A stretch of DNA of 64,000 bases, taken from positions 75,338 through 139,337 of the forward strand of contig CAVZKY010000001.1 of assembly GCA_963775825.1 (NCBI GenBank), given 5' to 3'. Position numbers and translations under genes: made by a program. The stretch's first letter is position 1. Each line of letters starts with the position of its first letter. The notes below the pieces were generated by a model. It searched no databases. It was not told where the DNA came from and saw nothing but the letters and a program-made list of their open reading frames with translations. The DNA is from Bog-532 sp963775825. GTDB lineage: Bacteria > Actinomycetota > Actinomycetes > Streptosporangiales > Streptosporangiaceae. Of this stretch, positions 62,249-64,000 are shown piece after piece.

Positions 62249-63595
62249 ATGGGCTCCATGTCAGCGTCCGACGCAGCACCTCTGCCCAGGCTCGGCGAAG
62301 TATTCTTCGACGTGCGCGGCAGCTCCCGCAGCATGCGTCTCAGCTGGTACTCCGACACCGGCGTCGCTGTTTTCAGCATCTGGCAGGGGGGTACCTGCAC
62401 CGGGACATTCCGGCTGCCGATCGACGACCTGCCCCGTATGGTGGAGGCTCTGCAGCGTGGCCCGCGCGGAGCCGCCCTCCCGGCCGACTCGCGTGACCTG
62501 GCCGGCGCCCCGCCGCACCGCGCCCTGACCGGCGCGGCCACCGGCCCAATGCCTGCGCTGGCCAGCTTCCCCGACTACGGCACCGGCCAGGACGTGCCCA
62601 TGACGGGTGAGTTCCGGGCCATGACGGCCGATGACGTGCCGCCGAGCATCCCCAACGCCGCGGGCGGCGCCGAGTCCCGGTCCGCCGGGTCCTACAGCCC
62701 GTCGCCGTACGGCGGGGATCCGCTGGGGTCGGGCGGTTACCCGGTCTACCGGGACCGGGCGCCCGGGCCGCTGGCGGCGCCGTCCTACCCGGACCGGACG
62801 GTCGGTGCGGGGTCTTCGTTCCCCGGGTATGCCGATGACGGGCCGCCGCCGTCCTACCGGGGCGCAGACTCCGGCCTGCCGCCGCCGTCGTTCCAGGACG
62901 ACCCGCTGAACGCTCCTTATCCGGGCGATCCGCTCGGGTCCGGCAGCTACCGCCAGCAGCAGCCGCGGCCCGGCTACCGCGATCCTGAGCCCTCCTACGG
63001 CGGGGATCCGCTGGGGTCGGGCGGTCACCCGGTCTACCGGGACCGGGCGCCCGGGCCGCTGGCGGCGCCGTCCTACCCGGACCGGACGGTCGGTGCGGGG
63101 TCTTCGTTCCCCGGGTATGCCGATGACGGGCCGCCGCCGTCCTACCGGGGCGCAGACTCCGGCCTGCCGCCGCCGTCGTTCCAGGACGACCCCCTGAACG
63201 CTCCTTATCCGGGCGATCCGCTCGGGTCCGGCAGCTACCGCCAGCAGCAGCCGCGGCCCGGCTACCGCGATCCTGAGCCCTCCTACGGCGGGGATCCGCT
63301 GGGGTCGGGCGGTCACCCGGTCTACCGGGACCGGGCGCCCGAGCCCCCGGCCGGAGACTCCGGCCCGCCCTATCCTGAGAGGGATTCCAGCGTCCCGTCG
63401 TACCGGGAGGATCCGGCCGGTGGCTTCTACCGGGGCGAGCCCCCAGGCGGGAGTCTCTACCCGGCCGAGGACCACAGCCCGCGGTACCCTGATGACCCAT
63501 TCCAGTCGATATACCCCAACGACGCGAGGAGCGGATCGCACCCCTACGGCGTCCCCGACCGGCCGGAACAACGAGCCCCCCGCGGTCGTTCCTGA
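62249..63595 (+). CDS. Hypothetical protein: conserved N-terminal domain plus Pro/Tyr/Gly-rich tandem repeats
   Basis: A 448-residue protein. Residues 14-75 form a compact domain with two strands and a hydrophobic helix (LGEVFFDVRGSSRSMRLSWY, FSIWQGGTCTGTFRLPIDDL, MVEALQRG), seen upstream of disordered tails in other actinobacterial proteins; I do not know its function. Residues about 154-345 are two full copies and one partial copy of a 96-residue unit rich in Pro, Gly, Tyr, Asp and Ser (motifs GGDPLGSG, PVYRDRAP, FPGYADDGPPPSYRG). The rest is also disordered. ATG at 62249 or 62258; no good binding site. It is divergent from the WhiB-like gene. Confidence 0.75.
   Translation: MGSMSASDAAPLPRLGEVFFDVRGSSRSMRLSWYSDTGVAVFSIWQGGTCTGTFRLPIDDLPRMVEALQRGPRGAALPADSRDLAGAPPHRALTGAATGPMPALASFPDYGTGQDVPMTGEFRAMTADDVPPSIPNAAGGAESRSAGSYSPSPYGGDPLGSGGYPVYRDRAPGPLAAPSYPDRTVGAGSSFPGYADDGPPPSYRGADSGLPPPSFQDDPLNAPYPGDPLGSGSYRQQQPRPGYRDPEPSYGGDPLGSGGHPVYRDRAPGPLAAPSYPDRTVGAGSSFPGYADDGPPPSYRGADSGLPPPSFQDDPLNAPYPGDPLGSGSYRQQQPRPGYRDPEPSYGGDPLGSGGHPVYRDRAPEPPAGDSGPPYPERDSSVPSYREDPAGGFYRGEPPGGSLYPAEDHSPRYPDDPFQSIYPNDARSGSHPYGVPDRPEQRAPRGRS
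62708..63343 (+). repeat. In-frame 288-base tandem repeat (2.2 copies) inside the coding region
   Basis: Units start at TACGGCGGGGATCCGCTGGG, found at 62708, 62996 and 63284. Copies 1 and 2 differ at only a handful of bases (for example GGTTACCC against GGTCACCC), so the duplication is recent. The length is divisible by three, and each unit encodes 96 residues. The third copy breaks off after about 60 bases. Confidence 0.95.
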
Positions 63596-63870
63596 CCTTC
63601 CGCCGTCCCGGCTGGCCTGGCTTTTCCGAGGTCGCCCGAGAAAACCGGCGAGGATCACCGAGGCGGGAACAGTCGGGGGACCCCCCGCGTTCCTACTATT
63701 CGGCCGGTGCGGCTGAGTGCCCCGGGCCGCATCCAAAAAAGCCTTCGCGGAATACCGTTCGGCTGGAGCCGCGTTGTGCCACTCGCCGAGGAGGCGACCG
63801 CCGCACCGGCCTTTTACGTGAGAGGCCCAGCGGCCGCAGGTAGAGCCCGCGGTTGCTGGGCCTCCCGCTG
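63596..63870. other. Noncoding stretch after the repetitive protein gene
   Basis: About 275 bases with no supported gene. CCAAAAAAGCCTTCGCGGAA at 63732-63751 and GCCTTTTACGTGAGAGGC at 63809-63826 are the only AT-richer points; the latter is a GCCT-N-AGGC stem. Confidence 0.4.
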
Positions 63871-64000
63871 TGCTGGCCTGGGGGGACGACCCCCCTGGAA
63901 CCCCCCGCTGCGCTGTGCTGGCCTGGGGGGCGAGCCCCCTGGACCCCCCGCTGCGCTGTGCTGGCCTGGGGGGCGACCCCCCTGGACTTCCAGGTCGCGG
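63871..64000. repeat. Three tandem GC hairpin elements running off the window end
   Basis: Copies begin TGCTGGCCTGGGGGG at 63871, 63916 and 63959, spaced 45 and 43 bases, each followed by a CGA loop, a C-run, TGGA and a second C-run with CGCTGCGCTG. They are the CCTGG variant of the family. The third is cut by the window edge or ends with TTCCAGG. Confidence 0.88.

Overview
The window is a contiguous piece of a very GC-rich actinobacterial chromosome. Actinobacterial hallmarks are RbpA, WhiA, a WhiB-like protein, GarA with its ETTS phospho-motif, an F420-type LLM oxidoreductase, GTG/TTG starts and many leaderless-looking promoters. The family is not provable from sequence alone; a Streptosporangiales-like organism is my best guess (inference). 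Synteny is of the conserved core type: garA - MerR (FtsR-like) - bifunctional nuclease - MerR - gcvP, and uvrC - rapZ - yvcK - whiA - gap - pgk - tpiA - secG - rbpA.

Layout. 0-4 kb: XdhC C-terminus, an AT-rich gap, an LLM oxidoreductase with two SRPBCC proteins, and a half-size FUSC-like membrane protein. 4-6.4 kb: a trp leader peptide with tandem Trp codons, a canonical attenuator, and a fused TrpE-TrpG. 6.5-10.7 kb: an envelope-stress locus, with six genes on the minus strand (AmaP, DUF6286, three Asp23/Gls24 proteins, a small membrane protein) divergent from an ECF sigma factor whose partner fuses an anti-sigma-type HxxxCxxC motif to an Asp23 domain. 10.7-20.6 kb: ThyX, a C26 peptidase-like protein lacking its catalytic Cys, CcdA, a GT87-like glycosyltransferase, a MetE-like methyltransferase, an RlmA-like methyltransferase, a CDP-alcohol phosphatidyltransferase and a sugar nucleotidyltransferase/phosphomutase fusion. 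21-27.5 kb: the garA-gcvP block with a glycine riboswitch. 27.5-30.1 kb: an ABC exporter and a hypothetical protein. 30.8-34.2 kb: a flavin/Rieske redox cassette with its own ApbE. 34.3-37 kb: an MBL-fold hydrolase, a SulP remnant and a YtcJ-like amidohydrolase. 37-47.5 kb: the uvrC-rbpA core block with glycolysis genes. 47.5-57 kb: a secreted protein, glutamate decarboxylase, a fused ABC transporter, a two-component system, a RibD-like reductase and GlgX. 57-60.9 kb: an assimilatory sulfate operon preceded by a Cys-type leader peptide. 61-64 kb: a tiny Cys-rich protein, a WhiB-like regulator and a repetitive Pro/Tyr/Gly-rich protein.

Two features run through the window. First, about 18 copies of a GC-rich hairpin (G-run, CGA loop, C-run, then a second C-run) lie between genes, alone or in tandem arrays, the most striking being six copies that include the last bases of tpiA. 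Second, at least five genes (ccdA, rlmA-like, gcvP, an ABC permease, a NarL-type regulator) are split by single frameshifts in GC-rich stretches, which looks more like sequencing error than decay.

The strongest candidate for an undescribed system is the sigma/anti-sigma-Asp23 locus at 6.5-10.7 kb. Regulatory RNA logic is rich: trp attenuator, glycine riboswitch, Cys leader peptide, and a DasR-like operator before gap. No rRNA, tRNA, CRISPR array, integrase or transposase gene was recognised.
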